The position numbers and the translations under genes are program-made. 64,000 bases of DNA from Bartonella sp. AU55XJBT (GTDB lineage: Bacteria > Pseudomonadota > Alphaproteobacteria > Rhizobiales > Rhizobiaceae), in NCBI RefSeq assembly GCF_028618525.1, contig NZ_JAQITC010000001.1, positions 62,001-126,000 on the forward strand, given 5' to 3'. The notes below the pieces were generated by a model. The model was not told the DNA's origin. It worked only from the letters and a program-made list of their open reading frames with translations, and made no database searches. Shown here in pieces: positions 54,103 through 63,602 of the stretch (position 1 is the stretch's first letter; the number at the start of each line of letters is the position of its first letter).

Positions 54103-55995
54103 CTATTTCTTCTTATCATTAACTTCTTCAAAATCAGCATCGACAACATCATCATTCTTTGTCTCTGTTTCAGTGTCAGTGCTCGCTGTTTGTGACGCTT
54201 CATACATCGCCTGCCCAAGCTTCATACTGACTTCTGCTAATTTTTGCATCTTTGTTGTTACTTCTTCCGTATCACTGCCTTCAAGCGCAGATTTCAAATC
54301 AGATATTGCTGTTTCAATCTGTCCCTTTTCTTCAGCTGATACTTTATCGCCATATTCATTGAGTGACTTTTCCGTTGAATGAATAAGAGCTTCCGCTTGA
54401 TTTCTGGCTTCAACACCTTCACGGCGTTTTTTATCCTCAGCTGCGTGCTCTTCCGCATCCTGCACCATTTTTTCAATATCAGCATCACTTAAACCACCCG
54501 ATGCCTGAATACGAATTTGATGCTCTTTACCAGTTCCTTTATCTTTGGCCGAAACATTAACAATACCATTCGCGTCAATATCAAAAGTAACTTCAATTTG
54601 AGGTATACCACGCGGTGCTGGGGGAATACCAACAAGATCAAATTGAGCCAATAACTTATTATCACTGGCCATTTCCCGTTCACCTTGGAAAACACGAATT
54701 GTTACAGCACTCTGGTTATCATCAGCTGTTGAAAAAACTTGCGATTTTTTCGTCGGGATCGTGGTATTGCGCTCAATGAGACGTGTGAAAACACCCCCCA
54801 ATGTTTCAATCCCCAAGGATAAAGGGGTTACATCTAGCAGCAACACGTCCTTAACATCGCCTTGTAAAACGCCCCCTTGGATGGCAGCACCCATCGCAAC
54901 CACTTCATCAGGATTAACACCTTTGTGTGGATCCTTGCCAAAGAAGTTCTGCACAACTTGCTGAATCTTAGGCATACGTGTCATACCGCCCACTAAAACA
55001 ACTTCGTCAATCTCACCAGCCTTTAATCCAGCATCTTTCAACGCAGCTTTACAAGGCTCGATGGTACGCTGCACTAAATCGTCAACGAGAGATTCAAATT
55101 TTGCCCGAGTTAGCTTCATTGTTAAGTGCTTGGGACCTGATTGATCTGCCGTGATAAATGGCAAATTGATTTCTGTTTGCTGTGATGAAGAAAGCTCAAT
55201 CTTTGCTTTTTCTGCCGCTTCTTTTAAGCGCTGTAAAGCAAGTTTATCATTCTTTAGATCAATTCCTTGCTCTTTTTTGAATTCATCGGCAAAATAGCCA
55301 ACCAAGCGCATGTCAAAGTCTTCACCCCCTAAGAATGTATCTCCATTGGTTGATTTAACTTCAAAAACGCCATCTCCAATTTCAAGGACTGAAATATCAA
55401 ATGTACCACCACCAAGATCGTAAACAGCAATTGTTTTGCCGTCCTTTTTGTCCAAACCATAAGCTAAAGCAGCAGCAGTCGGCTCATTAATAATCCGTAA
55501 AACTTCAAGTCCAGCAATTTTACCCGCATCTTTAGTTGCTTGACGTTGTGCATCATTAAAATAAGCAGGAACAGTAATAACTGCTTGCTCAACTTTTTCA
55601 CCAAGATAAGATTCAGCTGTTTCCTTCATCTTTTGCAAAATCATCGCTGAAATTTGCGATGGAGAATATTTCTTACCTGCTTCTTCAACCCATGCATCGC
55701 CATTGTCACCTTTAACGATTTTATAAGGCACAAGTGCTTTATCCTTTTCAACCATAGGGTCATCAAAACGGCGCCCTATCAAACGCTTCACTGCAAAAAC
55801 TGTCCCTTCAGGATTTGTTACCGCCTGACGTTTAGCAGGCTGTCCAACAAGCCGCTCTCCCCCATCCGTAAAGGCAACAACGGAAGGTGTTGTCCGCGCT
55901 CCTTCTGAGTTTTCGATAACTTTTGCGTTTTTGCCATCCATAACAGCCACACAAGAGTTCGTCGTCCCCAAATCAATACCAATTACTTTTGCCAT
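54103..55995 (-). CDS. dnaK: Chaperone protein DnaK (Hsp70)
   Basis: 630-residue Hsp70. The nucleotide domain (1-380) opens [18 protein letters not shown] and contains [16 protein letters not shown] and [16 protein letters not shown]; the substrate domain begins around [18 protein letters not shown] near 392, with the lid after 510. The frame opens seven codons earlier, but GGAGATTATAAT precedes the ATG at 55995. A heat-shock-type promoter lies about 150 bases upstream. Its partner grpE is at the right edge of the window. Confidence 0.98.
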   Translation of the reverse strand: MAKVIGIDLGTTNSCVAVMDGKNAKVIENSEGARTTPSVVAFTDGGERLVGQPAKRQAVTNPEGTVFAVKRLIGRRFDDPMVEKDKALVPYKIVKGDNGDAWVEEAGKKYSPSQISAMILQKMKETAESYLGEKVEQAVITVPAYFNDAQRQATKDAGKIAGLEVLRIINEPTAAALAYGLDKKDGKTIAVYDLGGGTFDISVLEIGDGVFEVKSTNGDTFLGGEDFDMRLVGYFADEFKKEQGIDLKNDKLALQRLKEAAEKAKIELSSSQQTEINLPFITADQSGPKHLTMKLTRAKFESLVDDLVQRTIEPCKAALKDAGLKAGEIDEVVLVGGMTRMPKIQQVVQNFFGKDPHKGVNPDEVVAMGAAIQGGVLQGDVKDVLLLDVTPLSLGIETLGGVFTRLIERNTTIPTKKSQVFSTADDNQSAVTIRVFQGEREMASDNKLLAQFDLVGIPPAPRGIPQIEVTFDIDANGIVNVSAKDKGTGKEHQIRIQASGGLSDADIEKMVQDAEEHAAEDKKRREGVEARNQAEALIHSTEKSLNEYGDKVSAEEKGQIETAISDLKSALEGSDTEEVTTKMQKLAEVSMKLGQAMYEASQTASTDTETETKNDDVVDADFEEVNDKKK

Positions 55996-56140
55996 ATTAT
56001 AATCTCCATTCAGCAAGCTACCTCAACCTTCATAAAGCATCTTTTTAAGATAGCTCCTCATAACACTCAAAGCCCGTATTCTGCTTCAAGCAACATAAAT
56101 AATAACAAACCGCAAGTCACAACAAGCCTCGCTGTCTCGT

Positions 56141-56169
56141 ATATAAGAACAGGATTTTATTGCTACAAG
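56141..56169 (-). promoter_or_regulatory. Probable heat-shock promoter of dnaK
   Basis: On the minus strand CTTGTA (56169-56164) and TTATAT (56146-56141) are spaced 17 bases apart, and CTTATATACG fits the alphaproteobacterial sigma-32 -10 pattern CYTATNTNNG. The geometry equals the hsp20 promoter at 14465-14493. It implies a leader of about 140 bases. Confidence 0.5.
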
Positions 56170-56459
56170 AGAATAATGAGAGAAACATCTCCAAAATAAA
56201 AAATTTCTTTTAAAATAGGCACTCTAATAACTCATAAATACCATATTTATGAAAGACTCGAAATCATAATACATTTTCCCCGCAATTCTCAACAAACATA
56301 TCTGTCTATAAAAATAAAAAGAATCATTGAACACGCGCTCTTGATCTCTCATTATGAATTAAAAAATACTGACACAAAAGCTTTTAAAAAATATCACTTA
56401 AAAGCGAATAACTTATATCATAAAATAGTATAAACCTTCCTTAAGACTATATAAAATAG

Positions 56460-56543
56460 CCGTCATATCTTATGAACCTATTTTTTTATGAGCACCCTTC
56501 AAGTATTAAACGGTGCTTTTCCAAATGCTCATATTGATGACGG
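56460..56543. ncRNA. Candidate structured RNA element
   Basis: Nested pairings within 84 bases: CCGTCAT/ATGACGG (56460-56466, 56537-56543), TATGAGCA/TGCTCATA (56487-56494, 56526-56533), and a competing AGCACC/GGTGCT hairpin (56491-56496, 56512-56517) followed by TTTT. It is far from both flanking genes. The strand is undecided and no known family is assigned. Confidence 0.3.
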
Positions 56544-57023
56544 TATCATTGATCGATCTCCTTTCAAAAATTCTTCTTCTAATAGCCTCATCGTTCATTG
56601 CTATTTGAAAGCTGTGCTTTAAATGCACCGAAAAAGCTTTTTCTTGAATGTATCCTTCTAAAATTCGACAGTAATATAATAATGTCTCTGTATAAACGCT
56701 TTAAAGGACCAAGAGCTGTCGTAATATTAAGAGTTGAGCAAGTGTATGATCTTTGTTTATTGTATCTTTATTCAGTAAAATAATGGTGGATCGTAAATTT
56801 TTATCATTTACAAATACTTTTGTGAGATGAACACAGAAATGTTGAGAGGTGTTTTGTCTTTGTAAACATGACTCTCTTTATTTAAAATGCAAGAGTTCTA
56901 TGATTTTTGTTCTCATATTATATCAATTTTATTTTAGTAATTCTTTGCTTTTATTTTAAATAAAAAATCTGCTAAAATAAAAAAACAATTTAAATTGTGA
57001 GTCTTGTGAAGGAGGGTAAATCA

Positions 57024-57578
57024 ATGTTGACATCTATTATCAAGAAAATAACAAATCCCATCTTTAAGAATACAATACATGCAAAATATTCATACAAAAA
57101 GGTTATCGCAAATATCATATGTGCTCTTCTCTTTGCGGGTATAACCCTACCAGCAAGTGCCCAGCAATATAAACTTGGTGACATAGAAATTCTCAATCCT
57201 TGGGCACGCGAAACACCTAAAGGTGTAAAAGTTAGTAGCGGTTATTTCTATATTATTAATCACAGTAATACACCAGACCGTTTAGTGTCTATTTCCACAA
57301 ACGGCGTAAAAACAACGGAAATGCACACTATGGCCGTCGTTAATGATATTATGAAAATGGAAAAATTGCATAATGGCATTGAAATTCCGGGAAATGGTGA
57401 AATAACCCTTAAGCCAGGCGGTGACCATGTTATGTTTATGGGGCTTTCACAACCCTTCAAGCTAGGTGATAAAATTAGTGCAAAATTGACATTTGAAAAT
57501 GCAGGAACCATTGATGTTGATTTCTCTGTAAATGCTATGAAAACAACCTCTCCTTCTAAATCCACTCCTGCTCACTAA
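57024..57578 (+). CDS. Periplasmic copper chaperone, PCu(A)C family
   Basis: 184-residue exported protein that binds Cu(I) and delivers copper to cytochrome oxidase in characterised relatives. A long basic N-terminus precedes the signal core (ICALLFAGITLPASA-Q, ending near residue 45). The PCu(A)C domain carries the ligand pattern in EMHTMAVVNDIMKMEKL and the later GGDHVMFMGL. GGAGGG lies 7 bases before the ATG at 57024, deciding against the upstream GTG codons. It stands alone and shares a bidirectional terminator with the LysM gene. Confidence 0.9.
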   Translation: MLTSIIKKITNPIFKNTIHAKYSYKKVIANIICALLFAGITLPASAQQYKLGDIEILNPWARETPKGVKVSSGYFYIINHSNTPDRLVSISTNGVKTTEMHTMAVVNDIMKMEKLHNGIEIPGNGEITLKPGGDHVMFMGLSQPFKLGDKISAKLTFENAGTIDVDFSVNAMKTTSPSKSTPAH

Positions 57579-57600
57579 TTATTATAAACACACATTTTAC

Positions 57601-57640
57601 AAAATGAAGAAGCGTGAAATTTTTCACGCTTCTTCATTTT
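57601..57640. terminator. Bidirectional terminator
   Basis: A perfect 18-bp inverted repeat (57601-57618 with 57623-57640) with a 4-base loop, bounded by A-rich sequence on the left and T-rich on the right. It serves both the copper chaperone gene and the convergent LysM gene. Confidence 0.9.
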
Positions 57641-57684
57641 ATTTAATGCCATAACATAAGCAAAAAACTATCCTCTTTTATGCG

Positions 57685-58140
57685 TTAAATATGGTCAACT
57701 TCAGGAATACGCAAAACTTGTCCAGGATAAATTTTATCAGGAGATTTTAGCATTGGTTTATTGGCTTCAAAAATAAATGTGTTTTTATTCCCTTGCCCTT
57801 TTCCATAAACCTCTTCAGCAATTTTCCAAAGATTATCACCAGACTTAACCTCATAAAAACGAGACGTTTTTTTAGGCGTCGTATCGATAACCTTTAATTG
57901 CTCAACATCCACAGAAGAAATACCTTGTGAATTGCCAACAACCAGAAGAGCTTTTTCAAGTGTTTCCCTATCTGGAACCTCACCGCTTAAAATAGCTTTA
58001 CCATCTTCAACTTGAATATTGACTTTTTCTGTATCGAGTTGAAAATGATCAAACGCGGACTTAAAGTCTTTTTCTTTTGGCTCATGGTCCCCTATACCTA
58101 ACTTTTCCCCTACAGTTTTAACGAAATTAAAAAATCCCAT
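57685..58140 (-). CDS. LysM/BON domain protein (Kbp/YgaU-like)
   Basis: 151-residue protein with the Kbp layout: MGFFNFVKTVGEKLG at the N-terminus, a BON domain at about 30-88 (VEDGKAILSGEVPDRETLEKALLVVGN), and a LysM domain at about 95-148 (YEVKSGDNLWKIAEEVYGKG, IYPGQVLRIP). E. coli Kbp is a cytoplasmic K+-binding protein; whether this one binds K+ or peptidoglycan is not shown by sequence. No signal peptide is seen. AGGAGG lies before the ATG at 58140, which rules out the 26-codon upstream extension. Confidence 0.88.
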   Translation of the reverse strand: MGFFNFVKTVGEKLGIGDHEPKEKDFKSAFDHFQLDTEKVNIQVEDGKAILSGEVPDRETLEKALLVVGNSQGISSVDVEQLKVIDTTPKKTSRFYEVKSGDNLWKIAEEVYGKGQGNKNTFIFEANKPMLKSPDKIYPGQVLRIPEVDHI

Positions 58141-58526
58141 TATGACCTCCTTTCGTGTAGCAGAAACAAATTTTTGTGCATATATTGCCACATTCTTGTC
58201 TTTGCTCTTAAAACACATAGGCGGATTTTCTAAACTTCAACAATCAAAACTAAATCTGTTCAATTTTGGGACAAATACAAGAATAAACTTTGCAATAAAT
58301 TTTAATAAAAAAAGCCTTTATACAAATTTTCTCTCAAACGAAGGGATCTTAATAGACGAAGAAACATTATAAATTATGAAAGCAAAACAAGATTTTACAG
58401 GAATGATAAAAGGTTTTTTACTTTGCTACAATTTGTATCATATTTGTTTTGCAAAAAAAATGTGAACTCCCATATAAATAAGTGTGGGTAATTTGCTACC
58501 GCAGCAATAGAAAGGTCTAAGAAACC
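58141..58526. other. Divergent spacer LysM gene/batR
   Basis: 386 AT-rich bases that must hold both promoters. In Brucella and rhizobia pckA normally occupies this side of chvI; no trace of it is visible. A weak CCCA/TGGG hairpin lies near 58470-58488. Confidence 0.5.
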
Positions 58527-59249
58527 ATGAAAGATACACCAACAATCACACAAACGATTGTACTTGTTGATGATGATCGCAATATTTTGACATCTCTATC
58601 TTTTGCGCTTGAGACAGAAGGATATCGGGTTGAAAGCTATACAGATGGAGCATCTGCACTCAAAGGTCTCACACTTCATCCCCCACATTTAGCTATTTTT
58701 GATATTAAAATGCCCCGAATGGATGGGATGGAGCTCTTGCGTCGTTTACGTCAAAAATCTGATCTTCCCGTTATTTTTCTTACCTCTAAAGATGACGAAA
58801 TTGATGAATTATTTGGTCTCAAAATGGGCGCTGATGATTTTATTACGAAACCTTTCTCCCAACGCCTTCTCATTGAGCGTGTAAAGGCTATTTTGCGCCG
58901 TTCCAATGCACGTAACCAACCACTTTCTACGGGAACTTCTTCCACCTCTTCTCTTAAACGTGGAGATCTTGTCATGGATCAAGAACGTCATACCTGTACA
59001 TGGAAAGATAAACCTGTTATTTTAACTGTTACGGAATTTTTGATTCTGCAAACTCTCGCACAAAGACCAGGCGTTGTAAAAAGTCGTGATGCCTTAATGG
59101 ATGCTGCCTATAGTGATCAGGTCTATGTAGATGATCGTACCATTGATAGTCATATTAAACGTCTGCGTAAAAAATTTAAACAAGTGGATGATGATTTTGC
59201 AATGATTGAAACTCTTTATGGTGTAGGTTATCGTTTTCACGAGGTGTAA
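58527..59249 (+). CDS. batR: Response regulator BatR (ChvI homologue)
   Basis: 240-residue OmpR-family regulator. The receiver domain (about 10-125) has the acidic pocket VDDD, the phosphorylation site Asp59 in [10 protein letters not shown] and the conserved Lys in ITKPFS; the C-terminal winged helix includes [16 protein letters not shown] and YGVGYRF. In Bartonella BatR/BatS responds to host-like pH and drives adhesin and VirB/D4 secretion genes; those targets are outside this window. It precedes batS by 39 bases. Confidence 0.95.
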   Translation: MKDTPTITQTIVLVDDDRNILTSLSFALETEGYRVESYTDGASALKGLTLHPPHLAIFDIKMPRMDGMELLRRLRQKSDLPVIFLTSKDDEIDELFGLKMGADDFITKPFSQRLLIERVKAILRRSNARNQPLSTGTSSTSSLKRGDLVMDQERHTCTWKDKPVILTVTEFLILQTLAQRPGVVKSRDALMDAAYSDQVYVDDRTIDSHIKRLRKKFKQVDDDFAMIETLYGVGYRFHEV

Positions 59250-59288
59250 GACTGCTTTGTCGAAAAAATTTGAACGGCAATCAAATCG

Positions 59289-61073
59289 ATGACAGACAAT
59301 TCTCAACTGGAAACTCTAAAAAAAACAGCTCCTAACAGTATACCCTCAACGCCATTTCTTATGTTTGCTCGTTTACACCTTCGAATACAACGTCTCTTTA
59401 GACAATTGCTTTTTTCCAGTCTCACACGCCGCATTGTTATCTTAAACATTGCTGCCCTTGCCGTTCTAGTTACAGGCATTTTATACCTTAACCAATTTCG
59501 CGATGGTTTGATTGAAGCAAAAATTAAAAGTTTATGTACCCAAGGAAAAATTATTGCTGGAGCCATTGCTGCTTCTGCAACAGTAGATACAAACTCTATC
59601 CTTATTGACCCCCAAAAACTCTTAGAGTTACAGGCTGGTGAAAGCGTTACACCCGCCCCTCAATCAACCGACTCTTGGGATTTTCCCATTAACCCTGAAC
59701 AAGTTGCCCCTCTTTTACGACGTCTCATCACACCTAAAACGACACGAGCACGTATCTATGATCGTGATGCTACTCTCCTTCTTGATTCGCGGGTTCTTTA
59801 TTCGAGTGGAGAAGTTTTTAGCTATGATTTACCCCCCCTTAAAACAGAACAAAACATGTGGGATCGTCTTACTTCATGGTATTCAAACACATTTTATGGC
59901 AAAGGTATTGCTCTTGATAGAGAACAAACTAAAAACCGTGGAATTGCTTATCCAGAAGTATACCGAGCATTAAACGGATCTCTTTCTACCGCCAAAAGAC
60001 GCAATAGACAAGGTCAACTCATCGTTTCTGTTGCCGTGCCTGTTCAACGCTATCGCGCAGTGGTTGGTGCTCTTCTTCTTTCAACCACTGGATCGGATAT
60101 TGATAACATTGTAAAAGCCGAAAGACTGGTTATATTTAAAGTTTTTGCCGTTGTGGGCAGTGTACTTTTGGTTCTTTCGCTCTTTTTAGCCCATACGATT
60201 GCCCATCCCTTAAGCAAATTATCTGCCTCTGCTAACCGAGTGCGGAATGGCAATAATCAGCGTGTAGAAATTCCTGATTTTTCAATGCGTGAAGATGAAA
60301 TTGGCCATCTCTCAACCTCTATTCGTGACATGACCAATGCCCTTTATATGCGTATTGAAGCCATTGAACGCTTTGCGGCTGATGTAAGTCACGAATTAAA
60401 AAATCCCCTTACGTCTCTCCGCAGTGCTGTTGAAACCCTCCCTCTGGCTAAAAATGAAGAAGCACAAGAAAAATTGCTTGAAATTATTCAACATGATGTG
60501 CGCCGTCTTGATCGGTTGATTACAGATATTTCTGATGCATCGCGGCTCGATGCAGAGCTTGCACGAGAAACCGCAGAGATCGTTGATATGACACCGCTTT
60601 TGGAAAGTCTTGTTCATGCCGTTCAGGAAGTATATCGCAATGCACAAACCATCGATGTAAGCCTTAATATTATCCCACGTCCTTATGGAAAAGCTTATCT
60701 TGTGTTGGGACATGAGCTCCGTTTAGGACAAGTGATTTCCAATCTTCTCGAAAACGCACGTTCCTTTATTCCTCGTAATCGTGGCAAAATTTGCATTACG
60801 ATGAAAAGCCATGCTTCAACTCTTATTTTAACCATTGAAGACAATGGCCCTGGTATTCGTTCAGAGAATATTGAACGTATTTTTGAACGTTTCTATACTG
60901 ATCGCCCCAACGAAGATGCTTTTGGACAAAACTCTGGACTTGGCCTTTCTATTAGTCGGCAAATCATCGAAGCCCACAATGGAACAATTACAGCTGAAAA
61001 TATTATTGATCCGTCACTTGGAAAATGTAAAACTGGTGCACGTTTTATTATTATGCTTCCCCTCGTTAAATAA
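59289..61073 (+). CDS. batS: Sensor histidine kinase BatS (ChvG homologue)
   Basis: 594-residue membrane sensor kinase. Membrane segments lie near residues 47-67 and 281-303 with a periplasmic sensor of about 210 residues between them. A HAMP domain follows (HPLSKLSASANRVRNG), then the HisKA region with the phosphorylated His in DVSHELKNPLTSL near 368 and the ATPase motifs NLLENARSF, DNGPGI and GLGLSISRQI. It phosphorylates BatR. The gene is followed 22 bases later by hprK, so the sensor and PTS genes may share transcripts. Confidence 0.95.
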   Translation: MTDNSQLETLKKTAPNSIPSTPFLMFARLHLRIQRLFRQLLFSSLTRRIVILNIAALAVLVTGILYLNQFRDGLIEAKIKSLCTQGKIIAGAIAASATVDTNSILIDPQKLLELQAGESVTPAPQSTDSWDFPINPEQVAPLLRRLITPKTTRARIYDRDATLLLDSRVLYSSGEVFSYDLPPLKTEQNMWDRLTSWYSNTFYGKGIALDREQTKNRGIAYPEVYRALNGSLSTAKRRNRQGQLIVSVAVPVQRYRAVVGALLLSTTGSDIDNIVKAERLVIFKVFAVVGSVLLVLSLFLAHTIAHPLSKLSASANRVRNGNNQRVEIPDFSMREDEIGHLSTSIRDMTNALYMRIEAIERFAADVSHELKNPLTSLRSAVETLPLAKNEEAQEKLLEIIQHDVRRLDRLITDISDASRLDAELARETAEIVDMTPLLESLVHAVQEVYRNAQTIDVSLNIIPRPYGKAYLVLGHELRLGQVISNLLENARSFIPRNRGKICITMKSHASTLILTIEDNGPGIRSENIERIFERFYTDRPNEDAFGQNSGLGLSISRQIIEAHNGTITAENIIDPSLGKCKTGARFIIMLPLVK

Positions 61074-61095
61074 TCTTTTACCCAAAGTAAAGGAC

Positions 61096-61560
61096 ATGAA
61101 AACAAAATGTGAAATACTCCACGCAAATTGCCTTCAATTGGGTGGAAAGGGACTGTTAATTACAGGTCCCTCGGGATCAGGAAAATCGACCCTCACCCTT
61201 GCTTTGCTTGACCGCGCTGAATGGTCAAAACGTGAAGCAAAACTGATCAGTGATGATTATACAATGCTGCGTGTGGAAAATGGAAAACTTCACGGATACA
61301 CGCCTGACAACTTACAGGGCGGTATTGAGATTCGTGGTGCTGGTCTTTATATGATAGAATTTCAAAAGCACACACCTATCGACTGTGTTATTTTTCTCGG
61401 CCCCGAATATGAACGTTTTTCCACAAATAAAACTTTTCAATTTGAAGATTTGCACATTCCTCTTTTAAAACTTCCTTCTCTTCGTGAAGCCGATTGTACC
61501 GCCATTTGTCAAGCTATTGAAGCATTTTTGTTTAGAAAATTATGGCGCAAACCTGTTTAA
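61096..61560 (+). CDS. hprK: HPr kinase/phosphorylase, short form
   Basis: 154-residue enzyme comprising only the catalytic domain; Gram-positive HprK is about 310 residues. Walker A GPSGSGKST is at residues 21-29, ISDDYTML near 49 carries the acidic pair, and GGIEIRGAGLYMI is the family signature. It phosphorylates and dephosphorylates HPr at its regulatory serine. The ATG at 61096 follows AAAGGA closely; the open frame extends far upstream inside batS and is not real. Confidence 0.92.
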   Translation: MKTKCEILHANCLQLGGKGLLITGPSGSGKSTLTLALLDRAEWSKREAKLISDDYTMLRVENGKLHGYTPDNLQGGIEIRGAGLYMIEFQKHTPIDCVIFLGPEYERFSTNKTFQFEDLHIPLLKLPSLREADCTAICQAIEAFLFRKLWRKPV

Positions 61561-61695
61561 TTTTTTTCTAAAGATAAAAAAATCACACTTTTTGCCTTTT
61601 TTTTGCAAATTTTTCTTGGCAGCAAGACAAAGCCTTGTAAAATATCTTTTCCACCAATATGGTCGGATCTTATTAGTTAACAGGAGTTTGCGTAA

Positions 61696-62094
61696 ATGAT
61701 TGGACTCGTGCTTGTAACGCACGGTGAGCTGGCTGTTGAATTTTTACATGCCGTGGAACACGTTGTTGGAACACAAGAAAAGTTCGCAACAATATGCGTT
61801 CATCCCGATGACGATATAGATCAGCGCCGAGGTGATATTATAGCCGCAGTAACCGATACAAATACAGATCATGGCGTCATCATATTAACAGATGTGTTCG
61901 GAGGAACACCATCAAATATAGCTATTCCTGCTATTGAAAAAGGACGCGTTGAAATGATTGCAGGGGTTAATTTGCCCATGCTTATTAAATTGATTTCTAT
62001 TCGAAAATGCCCTGATATTTCATTATCAGATGCGTTAAGAATAGCACAAGAAGCAGGGCGTAAATATATTAATGTACCAAGTATGGTTTTATAG
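61696..62094 (+). CDS. PTS EIIA component, mannose/fructose type
   Basis: 132-residue EIIA-Man domain protein. The phosphorylated histidine is His9 in LVLVTHGELAVEF, and LTDVFGGTPSNIAI near 60-73 is the family block. No EIIB or membrane EIIC gene is present, so the role is regulatory, as in the alphaproteobacterial PTS linked to ChvGI. AGGAG lies 9 bases before the ATG. It lies between hprK and ptsH. Confidence 0.93.
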   Translation: MIGLVLVTHGELAVEFLHAVEHVVGTQEKFATICVHPDDDIDQRRGDIIAAVTDTNTDHGVIILTDVFGGTPSNIAIPAIEKGRVEMIAGVNLPMLIKLISIRKCPDISLSDALRIAQEAGRKYINVPSMVL

Positions 62095-62111
62095 CGGATG
62101 ATACAATACTG

Positions 62112-62408
62112 ATGCTTTCCAAAGATGCCCTCCCCTCTCAAATAAGCCGTCATTTCAATATCTGTAATAAACGTGGGTTGCATGCAAGGGCTTCTGCAAA
62201 ATTTGTACAAACTGTTGATAATTTTAATGCCACTGTTGAAGTTGAAAAGGATGGAAAAATCGTTGGTGGATCATCAATTATGGGACTCATGATGCTAGCA
62301 GCTTCAGCCGGTTGTAACCTTACCATTCGTGTTTGGGGACCAGAAGCAACAGACGCCATTAATGCTCTTGAAAAGCTCATCAATAACAACTTTGGAGAGG
62401 AAAATTAG
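62112..62408 (+). CDS. ptsH: Phosphocarrier protein HPr
   Basis: 98-residue HPr. The phosphate-carrying histidine is His24 in NKRGLHARASAKFVQ, and the serine targeted by HprK is Ser55 in GGSSIMGLMMLAAS. About ten residues longer at the N-terminus than typical HPr, which is common in the rhizobia. It receives phosphate from enzyme I (PtsP or PtsI, not in this window) and passes it to EIIA. Confidence 0.95.
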   Translation: MLSKDALPSQISRHFNICNKRGLHARASAKFVQTVDNFNATVEVEKDGKIVGGSSIMGLMMLAASAGCNLTIRVWGPEATDAINALEKLINNNFGEEN

Positions 62409-62970
62409 CACTTTCTCACAATAAACAAGGATGATGATTCTTAGAGAATAAAAAATTTCCATCATTATGAATTTTGATTGCTTTTTCCGTTTTTATGCCA
62501 ATTTTTTTCACTTTTTTTCTAACATTATTTCGCCAATTTAAATAGTTGTTGCGTATCATGGCTGTTAGATATCTTAATCGTATGATTTACATCTTTATAG
62601 AAAAAAGAATTTTGACTTGGACTGAATATGTTGGCTTTTAGGCAAAAGAAAAAGATCAAGATAATTTCACAAATCAGAAATCAGAAATCAATCAACTTTC
62701 GTTATTTTCTACTCAATTTGCAGATTTTTATAACACACAAGCAATCCCAGACTTCAAATCATTGTGATGTGGATCATGAAAACGCAATTTTTATCGATAT
62801 CATAACCATTTTCTTACAACAAATAAGCTTTGTACATTTATAATTATGCTAAGCATTTTTTAGACATGCTTTTTCTATACTATTGCCTTATCTTTTCTAG
62901 CATTCTTCCCTTTTAATTTATCTTTCACTGCACTTTATATGATATCTTTTCATTATAAGGAGATAATATT
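62409..62970. other. Intergenic spacer ptsH/thpR
   Basis: 562 AT-rich bases. It contains a 7-base tandem repeat (62671-62691). A 71-codon frame around 62628-62843 is of low complexity and is not called. A purine-rich AAGGAGA sits before thpR. Confidence 0.5.
62671..62691. repeat. Short tandem repeat (AAATCAG)
   Basis: Two full AAATCAG units followed by AAATCAA, 21 bases. Not in a gene. Confidence 0.7.
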
Positions 62971-63510
62971 ATGGGTCGTCTATTTAGTGCTCTTCAGATT
63001 CCTCAACAAACAACACAACAACTTGTATCGTTGCAAAAGGGCTTACCAAATGCGCAGTGGATTAATCCGCAAAATTTTCACATCACTTTGTCTTTTTTCG
63101 GTGAAGTTGAAAATGCTACAGCAGATGCACTTAGACATGCCTTTGATACAATAAAGCTCTCTCCTTTTATGCTACAAATAGATGGTTTTGATATTTTTGG
63201 TTCAGAAAATACTTCTCCCTCTCTTGTTATTCGCATTAAACCTTGTGAAGCTCTCAATCTTTTACACAAAAAAATGCAATCTATTCGTAGCCATTTAGGT
63301 CTAACGCCTGATAAAAGAGAATTTACGCCGCACATTACTATTGCGCGACTGCGCGATACTAAACCTGAAGATCTTGTTCCTTATCTGCTCTTTCGAAGAA
63401 ATCTTTCATTTTCTCCTTTTGAGGTCGATCACTTTGTTTTATTTTCATCGCCATTTCCCTCAAGCGATGCCGTGTATCTTGTCAAAGGAAATTGGTCACT
63501 TCAAAAATAA
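62971..63510 (+). CDS. thpR: RNA 2',3'-cyclic phosphodiesterase
   Basis: 179-residue member of the 2H phosphoesterase superfamily (formerly called 2'-5' RNA ligase). The two catalytic HxT motifs are in NFHITLSFFGEV at His37 and TPHITIARLRD near His121. The family start is MGRLFSALQIP. It opens 2',3'-cyclic phosphates in vitro; its cellular RNA target is not known. It stands alone and converges with grpE. Confidence 0.93.
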   Translation: MGRLFSALQIPQQTTQQLVSLQKGLPNAQWINPQNFHITLSFFGEVENATADALRHAFDTIKLSPFMLQIDGFDIFGSENTSPSLVIRIKPCEALNLLHKKMQSIRSHLGLTPDKREFTPHITIARLRDTKPEDLVPYLLFRRNLSFSPFEVDHFVLFSSPFPSSDAVYLVKGNWSLQK

Positions 63511-63532
63511 AAGGGTGTTTGTAACACCCTTT
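63510..63532. terminator. Terminator between thpR and grpE
   Basis: AAAGGGTGTT pairs with AACACCCTTT (63510-63519 with 63523-63532) around a 3-base loop. The minus strand continues with TTTTATTTTT, so it best serves grpE; it may also stop thpR. Confidence 0.75.
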
Positions 63533-63602
63533 AAAAACTCTTTGAGAAAAGTCCCCAATACATGCAAAATTGTAGGGAATGCTGCATTTACGTTAGAAGC
63601 TT

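Larger units (their letters stand above)
55996..57023. other. Long spacer dnaK/copper chaperone gene
   Basis: 1,028 bases holding the dnaK leader and promoter, and a foldable element (56460-56543). A 61-codon frame (56598-56783) lacks support. Otherwise AT-rich with no gene seen. Confidence 0.55.

Noticed and set aside
56085..56090. CTTGAA close to dnaK as its heat-shock -35 box
   Set aside because: The base stretch 17 positions downstream is AGTGTT, not a credible -10; the pair at 56141-56169 fits better.
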